Below, one piece after another: positions 33,690-42,379 of a DNA stretch of 53,529 bases. The notes under the pieces were generated by a model. The model worked only from the letters and a program-made list of their open reading frames with translations. It had not been told where the DNA came from and ran no database searches. Position 1 is the stretch's first letter, and every line of letters begins with the position of its first letter. Source of the DNA: an uncultured Myxococcales bacterium (GTDB lineage: Bacteria > Myxococcota_A > Bradymonadia > UBA7976 > UBA1532); the NCBI GenBank assembly GCA_903847385.1, contig CAINDO010000160.1, positions 1-53,529 on the forward strand, in the 5' to 3' direction. A program made the position numbers and the translations under genes.

Positions 33690-34846
33690 GCGGCGGTCAC
33701 CCCGGCGCAGAACTCGAAGAAGGTCGCGGCGCGGGCGTCCCAGCCGTCGGGCTCGACGCGGGCGCGGCGCTCGGCGGCCTGCGCCGCCGGCAGGGCGAGG
33801 GCCCGGGCGACGGCGGCCCCGAAATCGGCGGGGCCATCCCCCGTGGGCACGAGGTCGCCGCAGGCCCGGACGATCTCGGGCAGCGCGGTCGCCGCGACCG
33901 GGCGCCCGGAGGCCAGAAACTCCCGTAGTTTCAATGGGTTGATGGTGTCCGTCTGGGCGTTGCGCACGTACGGAATCAACAGGCAGTCCGCCGCGGCGAG
34001 GCAGGCCGGCACCTGGGCGTAGGGCACCCCAGGCAGCACGTGGGCGCGGGGGTGGGCGTCCAGCGCGTTGGGCGGCGCGGTGCGGTTCCCCACGAGCGCC
34101 AGGTGCCAGGTCGGGTGGGCGTCCAGCACGGCCGCAAGGAGCGCGGCGTCCAGGCGGTCGTCGTAGAGGCCCAGGCTCAGGAGCAGGGGCCGGGGCAGCG
34201 CGGTGAGCGCGGGCAGCGGGGCGGCGTTTGCGGCGGCCGCGAACATGGCCACGTCCACGCCGTGCGGCAGCGAGAGCACGGGCAGTCCAGGGCGGGCGCG
34301 GGCGACCCCCAGGGCGGCGGCCGTCACGACCAGGGCGTCCGCCGACGTGACGAGGCGCGCCTCCATCGCCCGGATGGCGTCCGCGGCGTAGCCGGGCCAC
34401 GTTCCGAAGTCGTCCACGCAGTAGTAGACCGTGGCGCGCTCACCCAGGTGGCCCACCAGGCCGCACACGTTGGGCACCGTGGTGACCAGCAGGGGCGCGC
34501 GGAGGCCCAGCGCCTCGGCGCGGCGGCGGACGAGGCGCCGCAGCAGGGCGTCGTTCACGGCGGCACCGGCGCGGCTGCCGTAGAACGGGTGCATCGGCGG
34601 GGCGTAGCGGGTCAGGCCCGGCGGCGTCTCGCACCAGGGCGGCGTGGCCGGCTCGGCGCCCGGGGCGACCCAGCCGCGCAGCTTCTCCCCCACCCGCCTC
34701 AGGTCGTAGGCCGTCAGCCGCGGGGCGCGCAGGCCGATGGTCTCGACCCACAACACGCGGCTGTCCGGCGGCATGCGCCGGAACAGGTGCTGCGAGGACG
34801 AGGGATGGCGCCCCCAATCGTCCGAGAAAACGATGAAATCGGCCAA
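33686..34846 (-). CDS. GT4-type glycosyltransferase (TuaH-like)
   Basis: About 386 residues. The start is uncertain: TTG at 34846 is the only usual start codon in frame ahead of the conserved opening DFIVFSDDWGRHPSSSQHL. The sequence follows the TuaH-like group: VLWVETIGLR, YCVDDFGTWPGY, ADALVVTAAALGVAR, VLSLPHGVDVAMF, then the C-terminal nucleotide-sugar part LLSLGLYDDRLD, LALVGNR, HVLPGVPYAQVPACLAAADCLLIPY and KLREFLASGRPVAATALPE (the E-x7-E region is partly kept). It would transfer sugars to an envelope polysaccharide in the cytoplasm. First gene of the unit with the exported protein and Cys-rich lipoprotein; the start faces the divergent kinase gene. Confidence 0.85.
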   Translation of the reverse strand: MADFIVFSDDWGRHPSSSQHLFRRMPPDSRVLWVETIGLRAPRLTAYDLRRVGEKLRGWVAPGAEPATPPWCETPPGLTRYAPPMHPFYGSRAGAAVNDALLRRLVRRRAEALGLRAPLLVTTVPNVCGLVGHLGERATVYYCVDDFGTWPGYAADAIRAMEARLVTSADALVVTAAALGVARARPGLPVLSLPHGVDVAMFAAAANAAPLPALTALPRPLLLSLGLYDDRLDAALLAAVLDAHPTWHLALVGNRTAPPNALDAHPRAHVLPGVPYAQVPACLAAADCLLIPYVRNAQTDTINPLKLREFLASGRPVAATALPEIVRACGDLVPTGDGPADFGAAVARALALPAAQAAERRARVEPDGWDARAATFFEFCAGVTAA

Positions 34847-34903
34847 GGCGGGAATCCAATCCCCATGGAAAAAAAGTGGGTGGGGTATTATTACACCCTG
34901 ACG
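34847..34903. promoter_or_regulatory. short AT-rich divergent promoter region
   Basis: The 57 bases between the glycosyltransferase and the kinase-ATPase gene contain the only A/T-rich run in the neighbourhood (GGAAAAAAAG and GTATTATTACA at 34885-34895). TATTAT (34886-34891) could be a -10 element on the plus strand, and its complement TAATAATA could serve the minus strand. Convincing -35 boxes are not seen. If used, the plus-strand message would be almost leaderless. Confidence 0.4.
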
Positions 34904-36802
34904 ATGCGCACTGAGGCCGGCGAACCGAACACCCAGAAGAATCTCGTCGTCGCGCGGCGCTATCTGCTGCTCGATCGGCTCGGTGCGGGCGGCATGGGCG
35001 AGGTCTGGCGCGCGCTGGATCAGGTCACGCAGGAGCAGGTCGCCGTCAAGGTCCTGCTCGCCAGCATCGCCGGCGCGCCCACGGCCGAGCTGCGCTTTCA
35101 GCGCGAGATCGAGGCCATGTCGCGCCTCGACCACCCGCGCATCGTGCCCGTCATCGACGCCGGCCGCGACCCCAACGTGGGCCTGTACTTCGTGATGGTG
35201 CTGCTCAAGGGGCAGCCGCTGCACGAGATCAGCGCGGGCTGGATGTCCTGGGGCGAGATGTGGCCGGTCATCGACCAGGTGCTCGACGCCCTCGGCCACG
35301 CCCATGCGCGCGGCGTCATCCACCGGGACATCAAGCCGGACAACATCCTGATCGACCCGGCCGGCGAGCCCGTGCTGCTGGACTTCGGCGTGGCCCGGCT
35401 CAAGGACCAGGCCCGCAGCGGCACCTCGGCCCACGACATGCTCGGCACCGTGGACTACGCCGCCCCGGAGCAGGCCACGGGCAACCGCCGACGCATCGGC
35501 CCGTGGACGGACATCTACGCCTTCGCCATCGTGCTCTACGAGCTGATCTGCGGCCGCCTGCCCTTCCAGGCGCCCAGCGCCGTACAGTCGCTGATGATCC
35601 GCCTCGACCACGGCTGCCCGCCGCTGGACCCGCGCCAGGGCTTCGAGACCCCCAAGGGGCTGTGGCACGCGCTGGACTCGATGATGCGGCCGGACATCCA
35701 CGAGCGGCTCAATCACGTCGCCGAGGTCCGCGCCGCGCTGGGGGCCTTGACCGAGGCGGACGTCGAGGTCATCAACCCCGCGCCGCCGTCGCGACTGGGG
35801 CTGTTCTCGCGGCGCAACGAGCCGCCGCTGCAGGACCCCGTCACGGACGAGATGGTCCCGGAGGCGCTGGCCTCGGAGGACGAGGCCGAGTCCATCCTGG
35901 AGCGCCGCGGCACGCGCTTCTCGGAGAACACCGACCTGCGCCTGGTGGCCCGGCCCCTGGAGCCGCCCCTGCGGCCGCCCTCGATGTTGGGCCGCGATCA
36001 GCTCCTGATGAGCCTGTCGCGGGGTCTGGACCGCTGGTACCCGAGCCCCCAGCCCGGCGTGCTGCTCATCGCCGGGCCCGCGGGCATCGGCAAGTCGCGC
36101 CTCGTCGAGGAGCTCATGCTGCCGTTCCAGGCCGCCGGGCAGATCGACACGCAGCGCCTGCCCTGGCCCGCCCTGAACCACACGGGGCACGGCCTGCGCG
36201 ACCTGTGCCTGGCCATCGTCGGGGCGCTCGGCATGGAGCGCTCGCCCATGCGCGAGCAGATCGAGTGGTGGCTGCGCGGGCGCGGCGTCACGGCGCCGGA
36301 GCAGCGGCGGTTCTTCATCGAGTGGCTGATGCCCGAGGTCGAGCCCGCCGTGGCCGACCCCGCGTCGACGCCGCACAAGCTCGCGGCGTTCCTGCGGCTC
36401 GTGCCCTCGCGCGGGCGGCCGTTCGCGCTCCTGCTGGACGCCCTGGAGACCCTGGACCGCGAGGTCCTCACGCTGGTCACCGTGGTGCGGGACAACAAGC
36501 TGCCCATCGTGGTGGTGGTCTCGGTGCGCGACCCCTCGACGCCCCACGACCCGCACGCACCGCCGAGCTGGCTCGCCCCGGCCACGCGCCCCCTGCCACC
36601 GCTCGAGGACGCGGCGATCCGCACGATGGCGGACGAGATGGTCGAGCTCGAAGAAGAAGAGCGCGAGATCCTGGTCGGCGCCGCGGACGGCAACCCGCAG
36701 CGGCTCGTGGACGCCCTGAACGGGCAGCGTACGCGCGGGCTGGTGGTGCCGGCGTTCCCCCGCTGGGTCAAGGCCCCGGGGTGGTGGCGCATCGGGCGCT
36801 GA
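34904..36802 (+). CDS. Ser/Thr protein kinase fused to ATPase module
   Basis: 632 residues from ATG at 34904 (an upstream ATG at 34865 would add 13). The kinase domain (about residues 18-280) is complete: LGAGGMGEVWRAL, VAVKVLLA, catalytic HRDIKPDN (His140), LLDFGVARLK and GTVDYAAPEQATG. A second ATPase begins at about residue 365, with Walker A GPAGIGKSR (391-399) and a Walker B-like FALLLDALETLD. It lacks the TPR half of the related kinase-ATPase at 12571. It is probably a cytoplasmic signalling switch; its partner is unknown. It converges with the HDOD gene. Confidence 0.92.
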   Translation: MRTEAGEPNTQKNLVVARRYLLLDRLGAGGMGEVWRALDQVTQEQVAVKVLLASIAGAPTAELRFQREIEAMSRLDHPRIVPVIDAGRDPNVGLYFVMVLLKGQPLHEISAGWMSWGEMWPVIDQVLDALGHAHARGVIHRDIKPDNILIDPAGEPVLLDFGVARLKDQARSGTSAHDMLGTVDYAAPEQATGNRRRIGPWTDIYAFAIVLYELICGRLPFQAPSAVQSLMIRLDHGCPPLDPRQGFETPKGLWHALDSMMRPDIHERLNHVAEVRAALGALTEADVEVINPAPPSRLGLFSRRNEPPLQDPVTDEMVPEALASEDEAESILERRGTRFSENTDLRLVARPLEPPLRPPSMLGRDQLLMSLSRGLDRWYPSPQPGVLLIAGPAGIGKSRLVEELMLPFQAAGQIDTQRLPWPALNHTGHGLRDLCLAIVGALGMERSPMREQIEWWLRGRGVTAPEQRRFFIEWLMPEVEPAVADPASTPHKLAAFLRLVPSRGRPFALLLDALETLDREVLTLVTVVRDNKLPIVVVVSVRDPSTPHDPHAPPSWLAPATRPLPPLEDAAIRTMADEMVELEEEEREILVGAADGNPQRLVDALNGQRTRGLVVPAFPRWVKAPGWWRIGR

Positions 36803-36826
36803 CTGGCGCCTGGGCGCCCCGCGCGC

Positions 36827-37795
36827 TCACGCGACGAGGGGGTACAGCGCCTTGGCGGCCTCGAACAGGTCCTGCATCTGTTTGCTGGTCAGCTTGAAGG
36901 CGTCGCGGACGGTGAAGACGAAGGCCGGATCGGTCACGTCGGCGTCGTTCAGGCGCGCGCCGGCGCCGCCCGTGGCGTCGTACTGCACGCGCGCCCCGAG
37001 GAGCTGCGCCATGTGCTCGGCCAGACACACACAGCCCGCCATGGGGTCCAGCCGGCCGCCCGGCGCCGGCGAATGGTGCAGGCTCACCGTGCGCGCGAGG
37101 TCCTCGGGCAGGCCCCACAGGCGCACCATGGCCGCGCCGCCGGCCACGTGGGCGCGCTCGAGCGAGGCCCAGTAGCGCGAGAGGCTCGGGGCGTCTTCTT
37201 TCCGTTTGCCGTCGGCCAGGACCAGCAGGCCCCCGGCCAGGCCGGCGTCGTGCATCAGGCCGGCCAGGAAGGCCTCGTTCGGGTCCACGCGGACGAAACG
37301 CGCGGTCATGTGGCTCATGTGGGCCACCACGATGGAGTGGCGTCGAATGGTCTCCATGCACTCCATGTAGGCGGGTGTACGGAAGACTCGCATCTGCATG
37401 GCCGCCTCGAGCACGATGTTGCGCAGGCCGCGGATACCCAGGCGGCGCACGGCCTCCTGGAGCGTGCGCACCTGGCCGTTGCCGCCCGAGTAGAGCGGGC
37501 TCTGGGCGGTCGTCGTCACCCGCCCCATCAGCAGCGGGTCCGTGCCCAGGACCTCGACGAGATCCTTGAGCTCGACGTCCGGGTTGGTGGACAGCCGGAG
37601 GATCTGCGTCGCCGCGGCGGGCAGGACGGGCGGCTGGTACCGCGGCGACCGGAAGAGCTCGATCAGGCGCTCGGCGAGGGCGTCGGGGTCGAGCCGCAGC
37701 ATCTCCTGGATGGAGATGCTGGCCTGACCCTGGCCATAACCGGAGATGTGGGCGCCGACGCTCGGACGTGGCTCGGCCTGGGGGGAGTTGCGCAT
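36827..37795 (-). CDS. HDOD domain protein
   Basis: 322 residues (ATG at 37795; a GTG directly before it at 37798 is possible). The HDOD domain begins at about residue 52: LPAAATQILRLSTNPDVELKDLVEVLGTDPLLMGRVTTTAQSP, then AVRRLGIRGLRNIVLEAA, and the HD-like AFLAGLMHDAGLAGGLL and TVSLHHSPAPGG. As usual for HDOD, the HD metal pair is only partly kept (LMHDAG). Such proteins are signalling scaffolds in motility and c-di-GMP networks. No output domain is fused. Its neighbour upstream on the same strand is the PbpC gene, 64 bases away. Confidence 0.85.
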   Translation of the reverse strand: MRNSPQAEPRPSVGAHISGYGQGQASISIQEMLRLDPDALAERLIELFRSPRYQPPVLPAAATQILRLSTNPDVELKDLVEVLGTDPLLMGRVTTTAQSPLYSGGNGQVRTLQEAVRRLGIRGLRNIVLEAAMQMRVFRTPAYMECMETIRRHSIVVAHMSHMTARFVRVDPNEAFLAGLMHDAGLAGGLLVLADGKRKEDAPSLSRYWASLERAHVAGGAAMVRLWGLPEDLARTVSLHHSPAPGGRLDPMAGCVCLAEHMAQLLGARVQYDATGGAGARLNDADVTDPAFVFTVRDAFKLTSKQMQDLFEAAKALYPLVA

Positions 37796-37859
37796 CACGG
37801 TATGCCTCGATTTCGACCGCCTCGGACATACATGTATGCGGCGTGGGAGATTCAGACCT

Positions 37860-40070
37860 TCAAGGGGTGGGTACCGCGGGCATCACCTGAAACGTCACGG
37901 CGCGGCTCTTGCGGTCCGGGGTGTCCGCCGACCACACGCGCACGCGGTGCTGGCCGGGGGTGGCCGACCAGAAGTGGGCGCCCGCCTGCGGAGGCCTCGG
38001 CTGGCCGTCGATCTCCCAGACCAGGCGCGCCGCCTCGCCCTGGAGCGGGAGCCGATCCGTCCGCTCCGCCCGCAGGCCCACACGGGCGAAGTCCCCGGGG
38101 ACGTCCGGACTCAGAGAGAAGACGTCGCCGTCGTCCGGGTAGGCCACGCGCAGGTGCTCGCCCCCCGGCGCGGGGTCCGGCGCGGGCAGCGCGGGCGCGT
38201 TCGGGGGCGGCTCCGTGCCTTGCACGAACTTCTCCGTCAGGGACCGCTCGCAGGGGCCCGGGGCGCCCGGGGGCGCGGCGCACAGGGTCGCGTCCACCAG
38301 GCCGGCGGTGGAGAACTCGCCCCCGGGGCGCCGGGCCGCCACCTGCCGCAGGATGCGGTGCCAGAGACGGCCGGCGCCGGTGATGCCGCTCACGCCCTCC
38401 ATGGGGTGACCGTCGAAGTTGCCCACCCACACGGCCACGGTCACGGTCGGCGTGTAGCCGACGGTCCAGTTGTCCGTGAAGTCCGTGCTCGTGCCCGTCT
38501 TGGCGGCGGCGGGGAACGGCAGCTCGAGGGCGTTGTGGCGTCCGAAGGCAGGCGCGCGGGCGATCGGGTCGGACAGGATGTCCGTGACCAGCCGAGCCAC
38601 GGGCGCAGGCATCACGCGCGTCTTCGGGGCCGGCGGCGCGCTCGTCAGCCAGCGGAGGGGCTGGTGCACGCCGTCGTTGGCCAGCGTGCGATAGGCGTTG
38701 GCCAGCTCGAGCAGGCGGACTTCGCCGTTGCCCAGGGCCAGGCCGAGGCCGTAGTGGCCCGCCCCGTGGCGCAGGCTGTCGAAGCCCAGGCGGTGCAGGC
38801 GCTCGTGCAGCGCGCCGACCCCCACCCGATTCGCGAGGAAGACCGCCGGCACGTTGTAGCTGCAGGCCAGCGCCTCGCGCAGGTGGACCCAGCCGTGGTA
38901 GCGGCGGTCGTAGTTGCGGGGGCGGTAGTCGCCGGTGAGCGTGTCGAAGAACATCGGGAAGTCGGGCAGGTTCGAGGCCGCCGTCTCGCCGTTCTCCAGC
39001 GCCAGGCCGTACAGGAACGGCTTGAGCGTGGACCCGGGCTGCCGCTCGCCCAGCACCATGTCCACCTGCCCCTCCTCGGGATCGAAGAAGTCCCGGCTGC
39101 CCGCCCAGGCCAGGATGTCCCCCGTGGCGTTGTCCACGACCAGGGCCGCGGCCTGCCGCACGTGTTTGTCGGCCAGCCCGGGCAGCACGGCGGCGATGCT
39201 GTCCTCGATCTCGGCCTGCAGCGGGGCGTCCAGCGTGGTGACGATGTCACCGGTGTCCGGCGTCTGCCCCAGCACCCAGGCCGCAAAGTGTGGCGCGGCG
39301 AACTGCCGCTCCCGCGTGGCCAGGCGCACGGGCTCGTCCACGGCCTGTTGCCAGGCGTCCGCGTCGATGAAACCGACCTCCTGCATACGGTCGAGCACCT
39401 GCCGCATCCGGCGCCGGGCGCGGGCCTCGTCCGTGAACGGGTTGTTCAGCGAGGGCGCCCGCGGAATGCCGGCCAGCATCGCCGACTCGGCCAGCGTGAG
39501 CGCGCTCGCCGGTTTGTTCAGGTACAGGCGCGCGGCGGCCTCGATGCCGAAGGCCCCATGCCCGAAGGGCGCGCGGTTCACGTACTGCGTCAGGATCGCG
39601 TCCTTGGAGCGCACCCGTTCGAGGCGCATCGCCCACACGGCCTCGCGGGCCTTGTTGGCGAAGGTGCGCGGCCCCGGCGAGAGCAGGCCCACGAGCTGCT
39701 GCGTCAACGTGCTGCCGCCGGCCACGATGCGCCCGGCCTCCAGGTTGTCCCGGGCCGCCCGGGCGATGCCGCGCAGGTCCACGCCGGGATGACCGCGGAA
39801 CCGGTGGTCCTCGACGGCCTCGAAGGCCAGCCCCACCCAGGGCACCACGCCCGTGCCCGCCTCGACCCAGGTGGCGCGCCCCTGGGCGTCGCTCAGCGCC
39901 TCGCGCAGCAGGCGGCCGTAGCGGTCGCGCACCCGCACGCTCTCGAAGTCTCCGTGGGCCAGGAGGTCCTCGGGGAACGGAACGGCGAAGACGGCCAGAG
40001 CCAGCGCGAGCCCGCCCACGAGGGCGGCGATGCCGAGGGATGCTGCGATTCGTAGAATGCGTCTGCGCAT
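37860..40070 (-). CDS. pbpC: penicillin-binding protein 1C, bifunctional transglycosylase/transpeptidase
   Basis: 736 residues from ATG at 40070 (TTG at 40082 is possible). One N-terminal membrane anchor (RILRIAASLGIAALVGGLAL). The GT51 transglycosylase (about 50-230) has EDHRFRGHPGVDLRGI and GGSTLTQQLVGLL. The transpeptidase (about 295-560) has PGSTLKPFLYG (Ser-x-x-Lys), ACSYNVPA (SxN) and AAKTGTS (KTG). The C-terminal 90 residues (VGLRAERTDRLPLQGEAARLVWEIDG..., TPGQHRVRVWS) match the BiPBP_C domain found in PbpC. It polymerises and crosslinks peptidoglycan in the periplasm. A bacterial alpha-2-macroglobulin gene, the classical pbpC partner in E. coli (yfhM), is encoded 2.3 kb away on the same strand. 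Confidence 0.93.
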   Translation of the reverse strand: MRRRILRIAASLGIAALVGGLALALAVFAVPFPEDLLAHGDFESVRVRDRYGRLLREALSDAQGRATWVEAGTGVVPWVGLAFEAVEDHRFRGHPGVDLRGIARAARDNLEAGRIVAGGSTLTQQLVGLLSPGPRTFANKAREAVWAMRLERVRSKDAILTQYVNRAPFGHGAFGIEAAARLYLNKPASALTLAESAMLAGIPRAPSLNNPFTDEARARRRMRQVLDRMQEVGFIDADAWQQAVDEPVRLATRERQFAAPHFAAWVLGQTPDTGDIVTTLDAPLQAEIEDSIAAVLPGLADKHVRQAAALVVDNATGDILAWAGSRDFFDPEEGQVDMVLGERQPGSTLKPFLYGLALENGETAASNLPDFPMFFDTLTGDYRPRNYDRRYHGWVHLREALACSYNVPAVFLANRVGVGALHERLHRLGFDSLRHGAGHYGLGLALGNGEVRLLELANAYRTLANDGVHQPLRWLTSAPPAPKTRVMPAPVARLVTDILSDPIARAPAFGRHNALELPFPAAAKTGTSTDFTDNWTVGYTPTVTVAVWVGNFDGHPMEGVSGITGAGRLWHRILRQVAARRPGGEFSTAGLVDATLCAAPPGAPGPCERSLTEKFVQGTEPPPNAPALPAPDPAPGGEHLRVAYPDDGDVFSLSPDVPGDFARVGLRAERTDRLPLQGEAARLVWEIDGQPRPPQAGAHFWSATPGQHRVRVWSADTPDRKSRAVTFQVMPAVPTP

Positions 40071-40146
40071 GAGGCCGGACAAGTGCAGGGCCCGTGCCGT
40101 TCACGGCGCTTTGCCGTCGGGGCCGGGGTGCTTATGGTTGCGCACC

Positions 40147-40662
40147 ATGAAACGCATCACCACCGGCACGATCAACGTCTTCACCTTCAAAGATGGCCTG
40201 CTGTCCGCCGTCGCCCACGATCTGCGCCTCACGCTCGACCGCTTCGAGCTCGAGGTCGACCCGGAGGCCGGCACCGTCACCGGCCGGTTCTGGCCCGCCT
40301 CGGCGCGGGTCGAGGGCGCCATGAAGAACGGTCAGCTCGACGCGGGCGGGCTCTCCGACCGCGAGCGCCGCGAGATCCACGACAACCTGACGGACAAGAT
40401 CCTCAAGACGGACCGCAATCCGGAAGCCCGGTTCCAGGGCCGGCTGGCGGTGGACGCGCCCGTGGGTCGGGTGGACGGTACGCTGACGCTCGCCGGGCGC
40501 GACGCCCCCGTGACGGTGACGCTGCGCCGCGAGGGCGGGCGCTATCGCGGTGAGGCCGAGCTGGCCCCGAGCCGCTGGGGGATCTCCCCGTTCAAGGCGC
40601 TCATGGGCGCCATCAAACTTCAGGACCGCGTCCGGTTGACCTTCGATCTGCCGGACGCCTGA
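40147..40662 (+). CDS. YceI-like family protein
   Basis: 171 residues from ATG at 40147. The lipocalin-like YceI pattern is present: an opening strand with GTINVFTFKDGLLSAVAHDLRL, VTGRFWPASARVEG, the helix-turn DRERREIHDNLTDKILKTDRNPEARF and the final DRVRLTFDLPDA. Unlike periplasmic YceI proteins there is no signal peptide, so it should be cytoplasmic. Members bind isoprenoid-like lipids or amphiphiles; the ligand is unknown. It stands alone, divergent from pbpC. Confidence 0.8.
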   Translation: MKRITTGTINVFTFKDGLLSAVAHDLRLTLDRFELEVDPEAGTVTGRFWPASARVEGAMKNGQLDAGGLSDRERREIHDNLTDKILKTDRNPEARFQGRLAVDAPVGRVDGTLTLAGRDAPVTVTLRREGGRYRGEAELAPSRWGISPFKALMGAIKLQDRVRLTFDLPDA

Positions 40663-40689
40663 AGCGCGCGGGCGCAGGCGTTGTACGGC

Positions 40690-41451
40690 TCAGCCGCCGA
40701 TGCACTGCTGGACGACGTCCGGCATGCTGCACGAGGTGCCGCAGCCGGCGTAGTCGCCTGCGCAGATCTCCTGGACGCAGGCGGTGACGCAGTCCTGGTC
40801 CGCGCCGCAGCCTTGAGCGCAGGAGATGAGGTCGCAGCAGACCTCGATGTCGACCGTGCCGCCGCCGCCGAAGCCGCCGCCGAAGCCCGACTCGCCGCCG
40901 AAGCCCGACTCGCCGCCGAAGCCCGGGTCCTCACCGCCGCCGGTGACCTCGCTGCAGACCGACTGGAAGTTGCCGATCTCGAGCGCCGTGGCGATCTCGT
41001 CGCAGGAGCTGTTGGCCGAGAGGGGGATCGCCTCGGAAACCCCCTCGCACTGCGCGGCGCACTCGTTCGAGGTGAAATCCGTGCCGCAGGCCTGATTCAG
41101 GCAGTTGAGCACGAGGCCGCAGGCCGTCAGGCAGTCCAGGCCGGTGCCGCCGCCGCCGCCGCCGTTGATGGAGCCGCCGCCGCCGATGGCCCCGGACCCG
41201 CCTGCGCCCGCGGTCGACCCGCCGGCGCCCGAGCCGCTGCCGTTGCCGCTGCCGCTGCCGTTCCCGTTGCCGTTCCCGCTGAACTTGCCGAACAGGCCGC
41301 CCAGACCGCCGCCGTTGCCGCTGCCATTGCTGCCGCCGCTGCCGCTGCTGCCGCCGGCGCTGTCGTCGCCGTCGTCGCTGATGCCACAACCGACCGCCAC
41401 CAGCGCGGCCACCGCCGCCATCGCGGTCCACCGCCGAAGATTCATCGCCAT
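40690..41451 (-). CDS. Gly/Ser/Asn-rich lipoprotein with Cys-rich C-terminus
   Basis: 253 residues from ATG at 41451 (GGAGGGGAG just upstream). Lipoprotein signal with lipobox VAVGC (Cys22). Residues about 30-105 are nearly pure Gly/Ser/Asn (SGSGNGSGSG type), then a Cys-rich domain LDCLTACGLVLNCLNQACG, NECAAQCEGV and, after a second Gly/Phe spacer (GFGGESGFGGESGFGG), CCDLISCAQGCGADQDC, CVQEICAGDYAGCGTSC. The cysteine spacing suggests a small helical disulfide domain repeated twice. Probably a surface protein on a flexible stalk; function unknown. Simple-sequence DNA here may vary in length between strains. Confidence 0.7.
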   Translation of the reverse strand: MAMNLRRWTAMAAVAALVAVGCGISDDGDDSAGGSSGSGGSNGSGNGGGLGGLFGKFSGNGNGNGSGSGNGSGSGAGGSTAGAGGSGAIGGGGSINGGGGGGTGLDCLTACGLVLNCLNQACGTDFTSNECAAQCEGVSEAIPLSANSSCDEIATALEIGNFQSVCSEVTGGGEDPGFGGESGFGGESGFGGGFGGGGTVDIEVCCDLISCAQGCGADQDCVTACVQEICAGDYAGCGTSCSMPDVVQQCIGG

Positions 41452-41560
41452 GGGTTTCTCCCCTCCGTTTCGGGTGCTCGAGCCGGGCTCGAAGTGCGCC
41501 GGGATTGTGAGGATTGCGCCGACGTGGAGTCAAGCGCCGCCCCCGCACGGGCGATCCGGA

Positions 41561-42379
41561 TCAACCCGGGGGCGCGCTCGGGGGCGGCACGGGCTGCGAG
41601 AACTCGACGTCCGCCCCGAAGAAGAACCGCACGATGTCCGGCGCGGCGTAGCCCCGCTTGCCCGCGAGGCAGGCCGCCGCCCATTGCCCGAACGCCCCGC
41701 GGTTGGTCGGCCGCTTCGGCGCGAAGGGGGTCGGCTCCACGCCGAGGCCCGTTCGGCCCTCGTTCTCGGTGACGAGCAGCTCCGTCCAGCCGACGCCGTC
41801 GAAGCGCAGGCGCTTCCCCGCCTTGCGCGCGGACACCCAGGCGGCGCGCATGTCCGCCCAGGTGGCGTAGGCGTCGTAGCCGGCGGCCCCGGGGGGCTTC
41901 GGCCGGCAGTCGGCCTCGCGTTTCGGGGTGCCCGCGGCGTAGTTGGCGTCCAGCACGTCCCCGGCGGTGTGGAGCACCAGATCGTCCGTCGCCCGAACGG
42001 CCGTGCGCACGGCCTCGGACGTCGGCGCCTTCCAGCACTGGAACGTGCCATCCAGCCGGACGACGGCGTCCGGCCCCTTGCGCGTCAGGTGCGCCAGCAG
42101 ATACGTGCGGGCCACGATGGCCTGCGCCTCGAGCGCCGCCGGCGTCTTGCGGAAGCCGCCGACCTCGCACTCCAGCACGCCGGGCAGGTACTCGCGCTCG
42201 ACCTCCATGGCCCCGCGCACGGTGTCCACGCACGCGGGCATGAGGCGGTCGGCGGCGGCGAGCGCGGCGTCGTCGCGACAGTCGCCCAGGGAGCGGCCGC
42301 GCAGGCCGCCGCAGCCGGAGAGCAGGCCCGCCGTCGCCGCAGCCACGGCGAGCACGACCCCGGCCGCCCGACGCGACAT
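41561..42379 (-). CDS. SpoIID/LytB-like lipoprotein
   Basis: 272 residues, ATG at 42379 overlapping the A2M stop (TGATG). Lipoprotein signal MSRRAAGVVLAVAAATAGLLSGC (lipobox LSGC). The SpoIID core is recognised from REYLPGVLECEVGG then ALEAQAIVARTYLLAHL (E-x-n-EALKAQAVAART-like), followed by D-rich strands and AVRATDDLVLHTAGDVLDANYAA, corresponding to the S/G-x-N-G-x-V-x-Y strand region of SpoIID domains. SpoIID is a lytic transglycosylase that acts on denuded glycan. It is co-transcribed with alpha-2-macroglobulin, suggesting a shared role in envelope maintenance. Whether the catalytic Glu is intact (here in LECEVGG) needs alignment. Confidence 0.75.
   Translation of the reverse strand: MSRRAAGVVLAVAAATAGLLSGCGGLRGRSLGDCRDDAALAAADRLMPACVDTVRGAMEVEREYLPGVLECEVGGFRKTPAALEAQAIVARTYLLAHLTRKGPDAVVRLDGTFQCWKAPTSEAVRTAVRATDDLVLHTAGDVLDANYAAGTPKREADCRPKPPGAAGYDAYATWADMRAAWVSARKAGKRLRFDGVGWTELLVTENEGRTGLGVEPTPFAPKRPTNRGAFGQWAAACLAGKRGYAAPDIVRFFFGADVEFSQPVPPPSAPPG

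Noticed and set aside
37837..37848. CATACATGTATG palindrome downstream of the PbpC gene as an operator
   Set aside because: It lies between the PbpC stop and the HDOD start and could be an operator for HDOD, but a single 12-base palindrome with no second site or promoter match is too weak to claim.
40181..41400. Interspersed short repeats in the Gly-rich lipoprotein gene as a CRISPR array
   Set aside because: The repeats are simple trinucleotide/hexanucleotide coding repeats (Gly/Ser codons) without spacers of constant length.
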